Shown here in pieces: positions 51,349 through 61,493 of a stretch of 64,000 nucleotides of DNA. Numbering within the stretch: the first letter of the stretch is position 1; each line of letters starts with the position of its first letter. The DNA comes from Ecdyonurus torrentis (Eukaryota > Arthropoda > Insecta > Ephemeroptera > Heptageniidae): NCBI GenBank assembly GCA_949318235.1, contig OX439137.1, positions 13,777,291 through 13,841,290 on the forward strand. The letters are read 5' to 3'. Below the pieces are notes generated by a model that saw only the letters and a program-made list of their open reading frames with translations, searched no databases and was not told the DNA's origin. Position numbers and translations under genes: made by a program.

Positions 51349-51384
51349 CATCATTAATATTCTCAAAAATATTGCGAAGTATTT

Positions 51385-51739
51385 TTAAAGTGATACTATG
51401 GGGTAATTAACATGCCTTCTTCAAAGTTAGATATTGGTATGAAGTCCCCATATATGCATTTATTACGTCCCTTAACTCTTCCGTAGCCCCGTAAAGTTGC
51501 AATAATCCTGTAAAGTAGGCAACCCGCCCCGTAGCTTTCTATTGTTGTGCGTTCACTCTGACGTCAGAGATTGAAACAACAATAGAAAACTACGGCGCGG
51601 GTTGCCTACTTTAAAGGATTATTGCAACTTTACGGGGCTACGGAAGAGTTAAGGGACGTAATAAATGCATATATGGGGACTTGATACCAATATCTAACTT
51701 TGAAGAAGGCATGTTAATTACCCCATAGTATCACTTTAA
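51385..51739. mobile_element. 355-bp foldback inserted at TTAA
   Basis: Near-perfect arms of about 155 bp run from AGTGATACTATGGGG at the left to CCCCATAGTATCACT at the right, centre near 51559-51566 (TGACGTCA). TTAA lies at both edges, while the empty site in the related copy (about 25377-25391) reads ATTTTTAAACTGG with a single TTAA. This is the TTAA duplication expected of piggyBac-type transposition. Confidence 0.85.
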
Positions 51740-53049
51740 ACTGGCAAACCCCCATGTTATTTAGAGCTAACTTATGGCGTTGACTTTAACATGAATGAAA
51801 CCACCCTATACATGGAAGACTGAATGAGACTTGATACGTTTTTCTAAACGCCCAACAATTTATCCTGCGTAGGAAAAAAATGTTACTTAATATATAGGGT
51901 AGAAAAAAAGTCACAAAAAGTAATTCTTACTTCTTAACACAACTGAAAGCAGCGTGCCAAAATATTTTATTGCCAAATACGACTAAAAAGTAAAATTTAC
52001 TGCTGAGTATGTACGCGCAAAAAAGTTACAACAAACAAACACACAATGCCAACCCCCTTTCAAATGAAAAAAAAAAAAAAAAAAAAAAAAAAAAGATAAA
52101 TAAAAAGTGAAATAAAAATCATCAAATCAAGTCGTTGATATTTTCTATTTTAGAAATTTTTAATTTAGAAAACTCAACAGTCAAAATATCAAAATAAAAA
52201 TCTTATTTCTTTTGATAAATCACTGTTATTCTATGAATATCTCTGTGTTTTTGGGTCCAGAGTATAACGTTTAAAAAAGTTTCCAAAGGACTTTTTTTCC
52301 CTCTTACTGCACGATTGATTATGTATTGAGAGCGAAATTGCAATGTGCTGCATTTGAACGTGACATTAGTGATCATGCATAATAATTGCAATTGCACTCC
52401 AGTGCATCACTAAAGTAAAATAGGTCAGTAGAACGAGCTCCAGTTATGGAGGAGCGAGAACATCAAGCCACGTGAATAGGAAAATAATAATAATAATAAA
52501 TGCATTTTCCAGTTCAAAAAATACGTTCAATAACATGGAAAATATATCTATAAAAAAAAGTAGATTTTTTTAATGTTTTTATACACATACTATATAACAT
52601 TTTAACGACAAGAGAATTTTAATTTTAAAATGCATTATAATATTAATGAATGTTGTAATTAACTTGCATGATGCTTTTTAATATTAATTATTTATCTACC
52701 GTATATTTATAATTAAAAATATATAATGTAATTATTTAATTACATTTTTATGGCAAAACAACAACAACAAACAAAAACATGTTAAATAATATTAACATTA
52801 CACTATAAAGAAATTAATTAATTTTTAATACAAAGAAAATAATAATAAATTAATGTTCATTAAAAATGAAAAAAAACACACATTATTTTAATCTTTATAT
52901 TTTTTTTAACAAAATATATCATACGAAAGAAAAAATCATGTAAAATAATTTACACAGTTTTCTTTCACTAAAAGACTTGAAAAAAGTTAAGAAAAAGCGT
53001 AAATATTTCTTCAAACTGTGTCCCGACATGTGAAATGATCAATATGCGT

Positions 53050-53200
53050 ATGTATACGTACTCACAATTACGCACTAAATGTGCGTAATTTCGTGGGTTT
53101 TTGAAATAGGGTAAAAAAATTGACGCACCAAATTTCGACCAAATGTGCGTAATATTACGCCAAAACAGAGTCATAATTACGCACAAACTTTGTGCGCCTG
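53050..53200. repeat. Cluster of TTACGCAC / GTGCGTAA motifs
   Basis: TTACGCAC or its complement occurs at least four times in 150 bp, in both orientations, including the palindrome-like pair AATTACGCAC-TAAAT-GTGCGTAATT. May be a small foldback related to the TACGCACGG element termini. Confidence 0.45.
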
Positions 53201-53652
53201 TCGAGTCAGGGTAGAAGACTCATATTAAATATTAAAATTTGTATATACTATTCATATTATTAAAAATTAAAATATTTATATGTATACATTTTGTATGAAC
53301 AGTCTTTGTGGTTGCATTCATATTTTATTTTAGCTTAGAGCAGTATGAAATTATAATGAGATAGCAAGTATTATAATTTTTTTCTTCTTTCTATTCATTT
53401 TTATCCTATCTAGAAAAAAAAAGTCTAGTACATCTTTACTGCTTTTGAAGTTAAATAGAATTGCATAATATAATGTGCACTTGCACTTTTCATCATACGG
53501 TGAATAGAAAGAAAAAGTAAACTTTTATATTATTGATTAAACTAAAGCTAACATCTGCAGCTAGCACTTTCTTCCAGGGTTTAACCTATTTTATTAGATG
53601 ACTTCTCTTTGCTGTCTAACCATTTAACATGTACAAAGTAAAGAGAGACTAT

Positions 53653-53656
<4 letters not shown>

Positions 53657-53709
<53 letters not shown>
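53657..53709 (+). repeat. (GA)n microsatellite
   Basis: About 26 units. Confidence 0.95.
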
Positions 53710-53717
<8 letters not shown>

Positions 53718-53847
53718 CACTGTCTATGATTTATTCAACCCCTGACCCACATTTAATAAATAAAAAAAAGAAGAGAGAAAAAAGTGCACATGAACACGTG
53801 GACTTCACTTTCTATGAAAATTGAAAGAAAAAAAAAAAGAAAGAAAG

Positions 53848-53881
<34 letters not shown>

Positions 53882-54285
53882 GCACACAAAGGATAAAATA
53901 ATATAATAGTACTGCACATTATATTATATAATAAAACTGTAATTAAAATAAAAAATGAATTTAATATTATAATAAAATGCAATTTTTTTTTAATATGAAT
54001 TTCATATTTTTTATAGATGTAATATAAAATCTACACTGTATAGAAAAATATAGATAAAAGAAAAATAAATGAGAATTCAGATTGCGGCACATATTAAATT
54101 TACTATATTGCTGTATTGCAATTGAAAAAAATTACACTCTCTATGCCCTAATTAAACTAAAGATTTTTTCTTAATGATTTATCCTTACTATTTTTTTTAT
54201 ATTATGACCCAAAAAATGAAATTTCGCACAAATGCATACAAAATGTGAATACAAGCTAGGGAGCTAGCACATACTTATATTATTT

Positions 54286-54316
54286 GGGGGGGGGGGGTGG
54301 GGGGGGGGGGGGGGGG
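54286..54316 (+). repeat. Poly-G tract with one T
   Basis: 31 positions, all G except one T; capable in principle of stacked G-quadruplexes on the plus strand. Confidence 0.9.
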
Positions 54317-54527
54317 CTGAGCGCCTAATTGTTTAAGCTATATTATGCTTAACTTATATTTATGGTGTAATTAAAAACACATTGTGCTTATATACTAATT
54401 AATTATTATTCACTTGCCAAAACATAAATACAGTAATTATTTTGATGGGGAATGGTGAAAAGTACCATAAAAGAACTTTGATTTCTTTTTTGAAATAATA
54501 GATTTTGAAAATAATGTAATAATAAAT

Positions 54528-55050
54528 TTGAAAGCAAAGGATAGGAGTAAACCAAAAAGGGCCTTACCCTAGCTAGAGTAGAGAGTCTTATAGTTTGGTG
54601 AAGATTTTTATAGCAGAGAGCAGATATATATATAAAAAAGCTTTCCGCACTAAACATCAAGAGAAAAAGAGTTTGTAATGCCTTCATCAGCCGTCAATGG
54701 GTCCCCTGAGCAATAGCCATGCGACAACTATTGCTGGCTCCCGATTGGCTTAGCACAAAATTGAGACCAATCCTAACTCTAGCAGTCCTTGTTGCAAAAA
54801 GAAGGACTGACGGCTGCGTCGGCCTTTACAGACTTGGAGAGACACTATGAATAATCATACTTTTGCTCTGAATATGTATGGACTGACAAAGGCTAACCAT
54901 TCCAATTATTTTGGTGTTTAGTGTCAAAAGCTATCCAATATTTATGTTAGTTTTTTTTTCTTTTTTTTTTCTTCTGTTTTTAAGATCTTCAACAAACTAT
55001 GAGACTCTCTTTACTATGGTGGTTTTCTCCTATATTTTCTTTCAATTTTA
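54528..55050. mobile_element. Foldback family GGAGAAA, copy 1
   Basis: Left arm features AGGAGTAAACC, GAGAGTCTTATAGTTTG, GTGAAGAT and CACTAAACATCAA; the right arm mirrors them (GGTGTTTAGTG, ATCTTCAACAAACTATGAGACTCTC, GGTTTTCTCCTATATTTTC). A second internal inverted pair, CAGCCGTCA / TGACGGCTG, lies near 54690 and 54807. Confidence 0.6.
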
Positions 55051-55539
55051 TCATATCTAACCGTGATGTGGTTTATTATTCTTACTATGTCAAATTGTTA
55101 TTATTATTATTACGTATTATAAAATATTATTATTATTAATAATTTAATCAAATAATTTTCCTTAAGAACGTTTATGAAGTAGTAATAAATTTGTTTGTAC
55201 AAATGTATATATTGTGCAACTGCACTAACTACTAAGCAACCACCCTCTATGCTCACTCTGTATTCAATGCTACATAATTTAATATATATAATATAAAATG
55301 TATTAGCTTGCTAGTAATGCTAATAATAATTAATAACTTTAGCAAAGCACTGTGAGAGCTTGACAGAATTATTTACATACCTAGTACGTCATACTCCTCT
55401 GCAACTTGAAATGCTATACCTGTTTAATATCGGACCAGATTAGAATATTTTCACTCTTTCATGAACCTGGGGCAACCCTATCAGTACCAACCGAAGTTCC
55501 CATTCCTATTTTTTTCTTCGATAATTTTTTTTTAATCAA

Positions 55540-55895
55540 CCAATTATCACAAACCAGCAAGGTCCTTACAACAGTTTGGTGAAAATCTTGCTAGCACAGA
55601 GATAATAAACACATTGGATTGCTTTCGTTACAAAACTTTAAGAGAAAACGGAGTATGTCAGTGTCAGTGCCCTTTTCAGTCCTTATAGACTCACAGCAAA
55701 TTTACAGGTATGAACAATACATTCATAGTTTATTCACAGGCAGTTCATGCCACATTTCCTCTTTAAGTTTATTGCTAAAAGCTATCCAATATGTTTATCT
55801 CTGAGCTAGCAAGATTTTCACCAATCTATGGAACTCTCTTCACTTTGGTAAGGCCCTTGCTGATTTCTCCTATATTATTCTATCAAAGTTATCAT
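55540..55895. mobile_element. Foldback family GGAGAAA, copy 2
   Basis: Left arm CAGCAAGGTCCTTAC...TTTGGTGAAAATCTTGCTAGC and right arm GCTAGCAAGATTTTCACCAA...GTAAGGCCCTTGCTG are clearly inverse. Both arms also resemble copy 1. It abuts the TTAA foldback starting at 55901. Confidence 0.68.
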
Positions 55896-55900
55896 CATAC

Positions 55901-56216
55901 TTAAAGGCGTAGAACACCTTGAACAATAAAGTTGCGTAATATCCTAAAAAACCTGAAAATCAACGTTGATTTGGCCGGAGTCATTTATTTCTAATTTATT
56001 TTCCATTCACAAAAAGACACTGGCGGTCACTGACGTCACAGCTCGCTCGGTTTACGCGCGCGTAAAACAAGTGAGCTGTGAAGTCAGTGACCGCCAGCGG
56101 AATTTTGTAAATGGAAAATCAATAAGAAATAAATGACTCCGGCCAAATCAACGTTGATTTTCAGGTTTTTAAGGATATAATGCAACTTTTTGGTTCAAGG
56201 TGTTCTACGCCTTTAA
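55901..56216. mobile_element. Foldback TTAAAGGCGTAGAAC, full-length copy
   Basis: 316 bp, ends TTAAAGGCGTAGAACACC and GGTGTTCTACGCCTTTAA. Near-perfect arms include TCAACGTTGATTTGGCCGG, a run of about 140 bp. TGACGTCA lies at 56031 and a GCGCGC centre near 56058. TTAA is present at both ends. Confidence 0.82.
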
Positions 56217-56297
56217 CACTTAACCAAGATAGTTTAATTTCCTTAATTTTCAACTATCACACAGTTCATAAGAAATGGAAATATATTTAACACTTAC

Positions 56298-56442
56298 CAG
56301 TGGTAGTAGAATCACTACTGACAACAACAGGCTCCTCAGTTAGACATCTATTCAAGTTGGACTTTCGCTTGCTGCTCTTATCTCGCTCGGACTTGTGTGA
56401 CGACAAAACTTTCACACTGGGACTCACGTACTGAGGTGTACC
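56298..56442 (-). CDS. SVIL: Supervillin exon E
   Basis: 145-bp exon encoding GTPQYVSPSVKVLSSHKSER, DKSSKRKSNLNRCLTEEPVV and VSSDSTTT, ending one base into an Asp codon completed by exon F. Acceptor is pyrimidine-rich (GTTTGCTTGCAG), donor ACTG|GTAAGT is near-perfect. Basic Ser-rich disordered sequence. It is followed by a 16.6-kb intron, the second longest in the window. Confidence 0.8.
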
Positions 56443-57672
56443 CTGCAAGCAAACAAACAATTGTATTTCAGAAAGCTTCATAATTACAGTCATGAGGTGT
56501 AACTTTGATCAAGGGGTGCAACATTGAACAACCAATCACTATACCTATCCTATCCTATAGCATCCCATCCCATCCTGAAAATGAAAGTGTGCTATGTGCA
56601 ATGCTCACGCTGTCTAAACAAATATGCAAGCCAAAAAATTGAAACTCGCTTTCTACAGAGCAATATGAGCAGCTTACATACGCTTATAAATTTAATTTCG
56701 GCCTGGATTAGAACATTTTTCTCTACCTTGCATCCCTGTAAGTGTAAGCTCAAACTATCTCACATTCCCCAAATTTTCCTAGTCTATCTATGTGTTTCTT
56801 TATACAGACAGGTATTTTGAAAGCTTGTCGCTCCTGTATATTCAAAGTTGTACCCTGTGTTCAATGCTACACCCCTTGACTGTATATAAATATTATAGGC
56901 AATTCACAAACTATAACTTTTATTACTATAGTAGAAAACAAAACAATTGGTACTAGTAAATATCAACCCACAAAAATAGAGTAACAAGGTGGGTCAATCT
57001 TAATTAATAAGGAGGGGAGGGGGAGGCAAATTAGCTACATGATATGCCACTGATCAATAATTGAGGCATAAATTTTTAAAAAAAGTTCAAGTACAAATGT
57101 ACTAAAAAGAAAAAGCAACCATATCAATATATGTTTTTAAGCCAAGCAATTGCACTTTAATTACTTTTTTTTTCTTTTTAACATTTTATTTCCATAAATT
57201 ACATTCAATGTTCAGGTCCACAATACTTTACTACGTTATGGTTGCTGAAAAAATATGGAAATAACTTTTTATTCCCAGTAGCAAAATGAGATACCAGTTC
57301 AATGAAAATAAAATATAACTGGAATATTTTTCATGCACGCCTCAATTAAAATGGGAGTGGTAAATAAATGTTATAAAATCGCCCTGGTTGTACTCAAAGG
57401 GCGTACCTGAATTTCAAGGTCATCTGGCAAAAGGCATACTTACATATGTATTTGTCCAGTTCAGCAAAGGGCATACTTGCAATAGGTTTTATGAGTTAAG
57501 TAAATGGCGTGATGAGAGCACAGCATGAATCTGACTAAATGCAAGCAAGTATGCCTTTTGCAAAAAAGTGGCCAAATAAAAGTATAACCATTGGGCACAA
57601 CCAGGTCGATATGATCAATTAAAGTTTTACTTGTATTGTGACAACACCTAGCAGAAGTACAATGTATCTCAC
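56443..57672. other. Intron D-E
   Basis: 1.2 kb; contains one inverted-repeat element (57383-57605). The rest is unassigned. Confidence 0.7.
57383..57605. mobile_element. 223-bp inverted-repeat element, CCTGGTTGT termini
   Basis: CCTGGTTGTACTCAA against TTGGGCACAACCAGG, with further mirrored blocks GCAAAAGGCATACTT / AAGTATGCCTTTTGC. Arms about 60 bp with indels. Non-coding. Confidence 0.65.
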
Positions 57673-57785
57673 CTCTCTACTGGGCACTTCACTGGAAGGT
57701 GCACTGCTGGAACTCAGATCTGAAGACTCAAGTTTGGAAGATTTTCTTGTTGGGCGTGGCTTCATGTCTGTGCCGGATTTTACTT
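57673..57785 (-). CDS. SVIL: Supervillin exon D (Ser-rich linker)
   Basis: 113-bp exon in phase with C, encoding EVKSGTDMKPRPTRKSSKLE followed by SSDLSSSSAPSSEVPSRE and ending on a complete codon. It is low-complexity Ser/Lys-rich, predicted disordered, with an RKSSKLE sequence that resembles a basophilic kinase site. Acceptor TTTATTTCAG, donor GAG|GTGAGA. Homology is weak on its own; support comes from splice sites and phase. Confidence 0.78.
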
Positions 57786-58156
57786 CTGAAATAAAATACA
57801 AATATATCAGAATAATAACAAAGTGCCTACGGTTCAAATATTCAAAAGTTTTTTTATTATTAAAATATACAGATAATGGAAAAGAAACCATTGCTTTTTA
57901 ATGAAAGGGAATTAAAAGGAAAGTAGACACCAACAAACCATATAGTAAAATGACGGCTATTAGTACTTATACTAGGTTATTAACACAGCAATAATCAATC
58001 CACTTCTCTTCACTGTTTTCCACTATCCTTTTCTTTGAACTTACTTCTGTTTTCAGAAACACAATGATTTGTATTTGAAGAATAAAAAATAATAATAATA
58101 ATAATAATAACCTACAATAAATACAAAATACAACACATAAAAAAATGTACATATAA

Positions 58157-58270
58157 TACTCGCTGGAACATTGGATCCTAAGTCCCAATTTACTGTATGT
58201 ACTATATAAATGAGAGAATCTCTGCTTTTTATTAATTTTTAATATAACAAATTCTAATTTCTCTGCATAC
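58157..58270 (+). repeat. Uninterrupted partner of the segment flanking the 58.6-kb foldback
   Basis: GAACATTGGATCCTAAGT...GAGAATCTCTGCTTTTTATT matches 58525-58556 joined to 58915-58950 (GAACATTTGATCCCAAGT...GAGAATCTCTGCATTTTATT). Either a local duplication or two members of one family. Confidence 0.65.
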
Positions 58271-58556
58271 ACAGCAAATAAATGTAAATTGTTTATATTT
58301 ACTGTTCCAAGAATTTTACATTTACTAGGCTGATTTTGATCAATAATTATGCTCTAGTGTATTTTTGCATTGCACTTAAAGACAGGGCTTTTGCCTTCAT
58401 TTATTTTTTAAACTTCTTATCGTTATAAAGTGAGGAGAAAGAAAAAAAATGTTGATATTATATGATGCTAAAATTTAAAATGTCTATTAATTTAATTAAA
58501 AAATATCTAGCACTTGTCTATGCTAGAACATTTGATCCCAAGTTCCAAACTATGTA

Positions 58557-58914
58557 TTGAGGGCTACGCGGCATTTCGGTACTTCTGCAATCTCCGCGGG
58601 TGCAATTTTGCTGCATCTGTATTCTCCTCACTCCCCTCTATTAAAACACCTTTAATAACTTATAAAGGTACAACTGTTTCGAAGCCAACTATAAGCAATT
58701 TTGCTCACATCCGCTTTCGTTTCTTTACTACACATACGTAGTAAGTAGAAATGGAAGCGGATGTGAGTGAAATCGCTTATAGTTGGCCTCAAAACAATTG
58801 TTCCTTTATCAGTCAGTAAAGGTGTTTCATTAAAGGGGAGTGAGGATAATTTAGATGTACCAAAATTGCAACCACTGAGATTGCAGAAGTACCGAAATGC
58901 CGTGTAGCCCTCGG
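58557..58914. mobile_element. 358-bp foldback with TA flanks
   Basis: GAGGGCTACGCGGCATTTCG at the left is mirrored by CGAAATGCCGTGTAGCCCTC at the right; arms of about 170 bp meet near 58735-58745. TA occurs just outside each end. A related uninterrupted segment at 58157-58270 shows the site without the insert. Confidence 0.8.
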
Positions 58915-59347
58915 TATATAAATTAGAGAATCTCTGCATTTTATTAATTTTCAACTCAAATTAATATTTCTCTACTATAATAAATTTAATTTTTAAATGT
59001 TTAAAAGCATATTTTTACTATAGGAAAGTTTTATTGATATATATTTTTTTTACTTCATTTGTCATAGCAGTAAGCTGTTATAAAAATTACCTGCCAATGC
59101 TTATAACAATGAAGCTTTATTTCATTTCCACAGGGAGTGTAAAACAGCATAGCCATTTACTAATTAATTTAAAAATAGTAGATTAGAGTAATAAAAAAAA
59201 AAAAATTAAAAAAAAAATTAAAAAAAAAAAAAAAAAAAACGATTGAACTAAAATGTAAAAATAAAGCTCTTTCAGAAAAATCAATAACAATTTTTCATGC
59301 TAGGACCTAATTCTGTATATATGTAAATTCTCGATCTTATGACTCAC

Positions 59348-59523
59348 CAGGAGGGGGTTGCGAAGGTGCTCCTGTGGCTGCGGCAGCTCTAAGTCTCGAT
59401 GTTCTCGTTGTACGAATGTTCTTGAGAGGCTCTGATAAATTGCTAACTGCTGCAGATAATGCTGCTCGATCCTCTCTTGAGATATACCTACGAGGACCAT
59501 CTACAGCTGGACTATCCTTGCCA
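59348..59523 (-). CDS. SVIL: Supervillin exon C
   Basis: 176-bp exon, no stops in the phase set by exon B. It encodes GKDSPAVDGPRRYISRED, RAALSAAVSNLSEPLKNIRT, TRTSRLRAAAATGAPSQPPP, and ends inside a Glu codon shared with exon D. The RRYISRED stretch parallels the supervillin segment that follows the basic helix (SRYTKSRKEP in vertebrates, from memory). Acceptor GTTTACAG, donor CCTG|GTGAGT. The longest ATG-started frame over this interval (59300-59500) is a different frame and is a shadow. Confidence 0.85.
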
Positions 59524-60039
59524 CTGTAAACATGTCATTCAATTAGGATAATTTGTAATAAACATATATATTTAACAATAAACTGTTAAAAATAGCATGC
59601 AGCTAATAGAAAACAAACTGTAAGATATAATTTAGTGCAATTAAGAAATTTTGGACAATAATAATTATAATGATTTATAATGGTAATTTTAGTCATTAAA
59701 TCATTATAATTGATACCTTAATTATTTGTTATTCAATATAAAATAAAAATCATAATATTCTCGTATTTACACACTATTAAAATTAAAATAAAAAGTTTTC
59801 CTTATCATATTAAACTCATACTATATTATAATGACTCTACCATCATTATAAAATTTTTCAAGTGCTAAGGTCTCAAAACATTTAAAACGTTTATATTAAG
59901 GGGTGGGGAATACTGCATACCTTAGCTATACAACAACAACAACAAAACCGACGTAATTTACACTGTCTTTAATAACAACTTTTTCATATGGTTTAATTGT
60001 TACTATTTTGGAATTGTAAAAAATAAGTATGCCGTAACA

Positions 60040-60150
60040 CATACAGTCTCTTTACAATATAGCATAAATTATATTGCTTTGAAAAAAATGTTGCTGAAAT
60101 AGAGCTAGCATAATAATTACACTTTATTTTTGCTCGTGCATAAAAATATA
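60040..60150. repeat. TACGCACGG family fragment
   Basis: TATAGCATAAATTATATTGC, GAAATAGAGCTAGCATAATA and TTTATTTTTGCTCGTGC match the 3' half of the inverted family consensus. Confidence 0.6.
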
Positions 60151-60189
60151 AGATTTTTTTTTTCTTGAAAGAGCGAATTTACCAAAGTT

Positions 60190-60625
60190 GATCCAACTTT
60201 TTAACACCTCGCCTCTAACATGTCAACTTAAGTATAGTTATGGTTTAATGTTTATAAGACAACAAACATTATGTCGATGTTATGTCGAAAAATATGTGTG
60301 ATCATGTTTCTTATCACGTGAAGCAAAATGTGTATCTCGTCTTTTGGCACGGTAAGTAAAATGTGTAACTCGTTTTTCACAGGAAGAAAAATGTGTATCT
60401 TGTTTCCGAATTTAATGTAGGTAGATTGAACTCAGAATTACACATTTTGGTTGCCGTGGAAAAAAACGTATACAGACAGAAGACCCACGGACAAAAGACC
60501 TTACGACAAAAGACTCTACCTGTGCGCCGCTCGCCGATATGCTTTACCTATGTGCGCACAGCCAGGGCCTTTTGTCCGCGGACCTTCTGACAGACATTCG
60601 ACAAGATACACATTTTGCTCCACGT
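60190..60625. mobile_element. Complex foldback with internal minisatellite
   Basis: Three direct units of 30-33 bp (60315-60409) share the core AAAATGTGTATCTCGT; inverse copies of the unit lie at about 60437-60460 and 60600-60625. A separate inverse pair GGACAAAAGACC / GGCCTTTTGTCC frames a GC-rich loop (60491-60582). The left boundary is uncertain. No reading frame is supported. Confidence 0.55.
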
Positions 60626-60708
60626 AATATATATATAAAAAAAAAAAAAAAAAAAATGCAAAATGCAAAACTTAAATTGCAACTTATTAATTTTATTTCG
60701 GTACATAC

Positions 60709-60855
60709 CTGCTACTGGATGCAGAATACTGAGCCGCCAGTTGTCTGCGACGTTCTTCCTTGTACTTCGCAATCCTCTCAGATCTTGCTTGAACATCGTC
60801 ACTTGCCACTTGCTGTTGCTGCTGCATATTAGCTGCCTTCAGTCGTGCTCGCTCA
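60709..60855 (-). CDS. SVIL: Supervillin exon B (conserved basic helix)
   Basis: 147-bp minus-strand exon, phase 2 at both ends. It encodes SERARLKAANM, a five-Gln run, VASDDVQAR and then SERIAKYKEERRRQLAAQYS. The last segment closely matches the supervillin N-terminal signature I recall from vertebrates ([21 protein letters not shown]) and is the strongest single piece of evidence for the gene identity. The segment is a highly charged helix in the part of supervillin that associates with membranes, myosin II and F-actin. Acceptor TTTATTTCAG, donor AG|GTATGT. The SERARL opening is the first of several copies of a short module reused in exons G, H, I and L. Confidence 0.92.
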
Positions 60856-61280
60856 CTGAAATAAATTTACACATCACATAACTTAATCTCACTTTTGTGG
60901 TCTACTTTGCGTATAACCACACTAAATTTCTATAATATTATATTGAGTTTAAAAAAGGGAAATGAAATCAATCAGGTATAATGATAAAAAAATACATATA
61001 TATATATATGTATATATATAAATACAGAAAACATTATTATTGATATTTATAATGAAATTACATTTTTAACTTTACGTTTATCAACAAAATTTTTGGTTGA
61101 GTTTGAAAGTTCTTAATTACAGTACTTTTACTTTAGTTTTATTATTATTATTTTTAATTTAGTATTCAAAATGACATTTTTTTTCTTGTCATCATAAACA
61201 GACAATAACAATGCTATTATATCACAGTAAAGAGTACTACAGAAAAATTGTTAAATTGTTAAAATTTGAAAGAAAGAAAG

Positions 61281-61312
<32 letters not shown>

Positions 61313-61493
61313 GGGGGGGAAACACTAATATTCAAATGAGCACTTAAAATAACACGTGCAAGTAAATGAAATATGAAAGTAAAATAATATTTAATAATAA
61401 TTAATGATCAAATAACCATAAATAAAACAGCAGGTTAAGGACAAAAAGTTTTCAAGGCACGATAAGAGTAATGGAAATAATTTAAAAACTTGC
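60856..61493. other. Intron A-B, GC-AG type
   Basis: 638 bp. Minus-strand donor GCAAGT instead of GTAAGT. Contains an A-run passing directly into a G-run (61281-61319). Confidence 0.65.
61281..61319 (+). repeat. A-run directly followed by G-run
   Basis: 24 A followed by 15 G, inside the GC-AG intron. Confidence 0.9.

Larger units (their letters stand above)
50960..51810. mobile_element. MITE family TATAGGGTGG, copy interrupted by two nested insertions
   Basis: Terminal inverted repeat TATAGGGTGG / CCACCCTATA. Without the insertions at 51164-51348 and 51385-51739 (and their duplications) the remaining roughly 300 bp aligns with 25174-25475. Confidence 0.78.
39673..56297. other. Intron E-F, 16.6 kb
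   Basis: Contains the third copy of the TTAA family (40803-41145), a possible alternative promoter/first exon (44761-44960), many microsatellites, and a foldback nest: a repeat with two nested insertions (50960-51810), a TTACGCAC cluster (53050-53200), two foldbacks (54528-55050, 55540-55895) and a TTAA foldback (55901-56216). A possible 23- or 29-base exon with a good donor lies at 43377 but would break the reading frame between E and F. Confidence 0.7.
57786..59347. other. Intron C-D
   Basis: 1.6 kb; holds two related segments (58157-58270 and 58515-58975), the second interrupted by a 358-bp foldback (58557-58914), and an A-rich run near 59190-59240. Confidence 0.7.
59524..60708. other. 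Intron B-C
   Basis: 1.2 kb; contains a TACGCACGG family fragment (60040-60150) and a complex foldback with internal minisatellite (about 60190-60625), then an A-run next to the exon B donor. Confidence 0.7.

Noticed and set aside
59300..59500. 66-residue minus-strand frame over exon C
   Set aside because: Wrong frame relative to the exon B phase; the correct frame is open and matches the family context.
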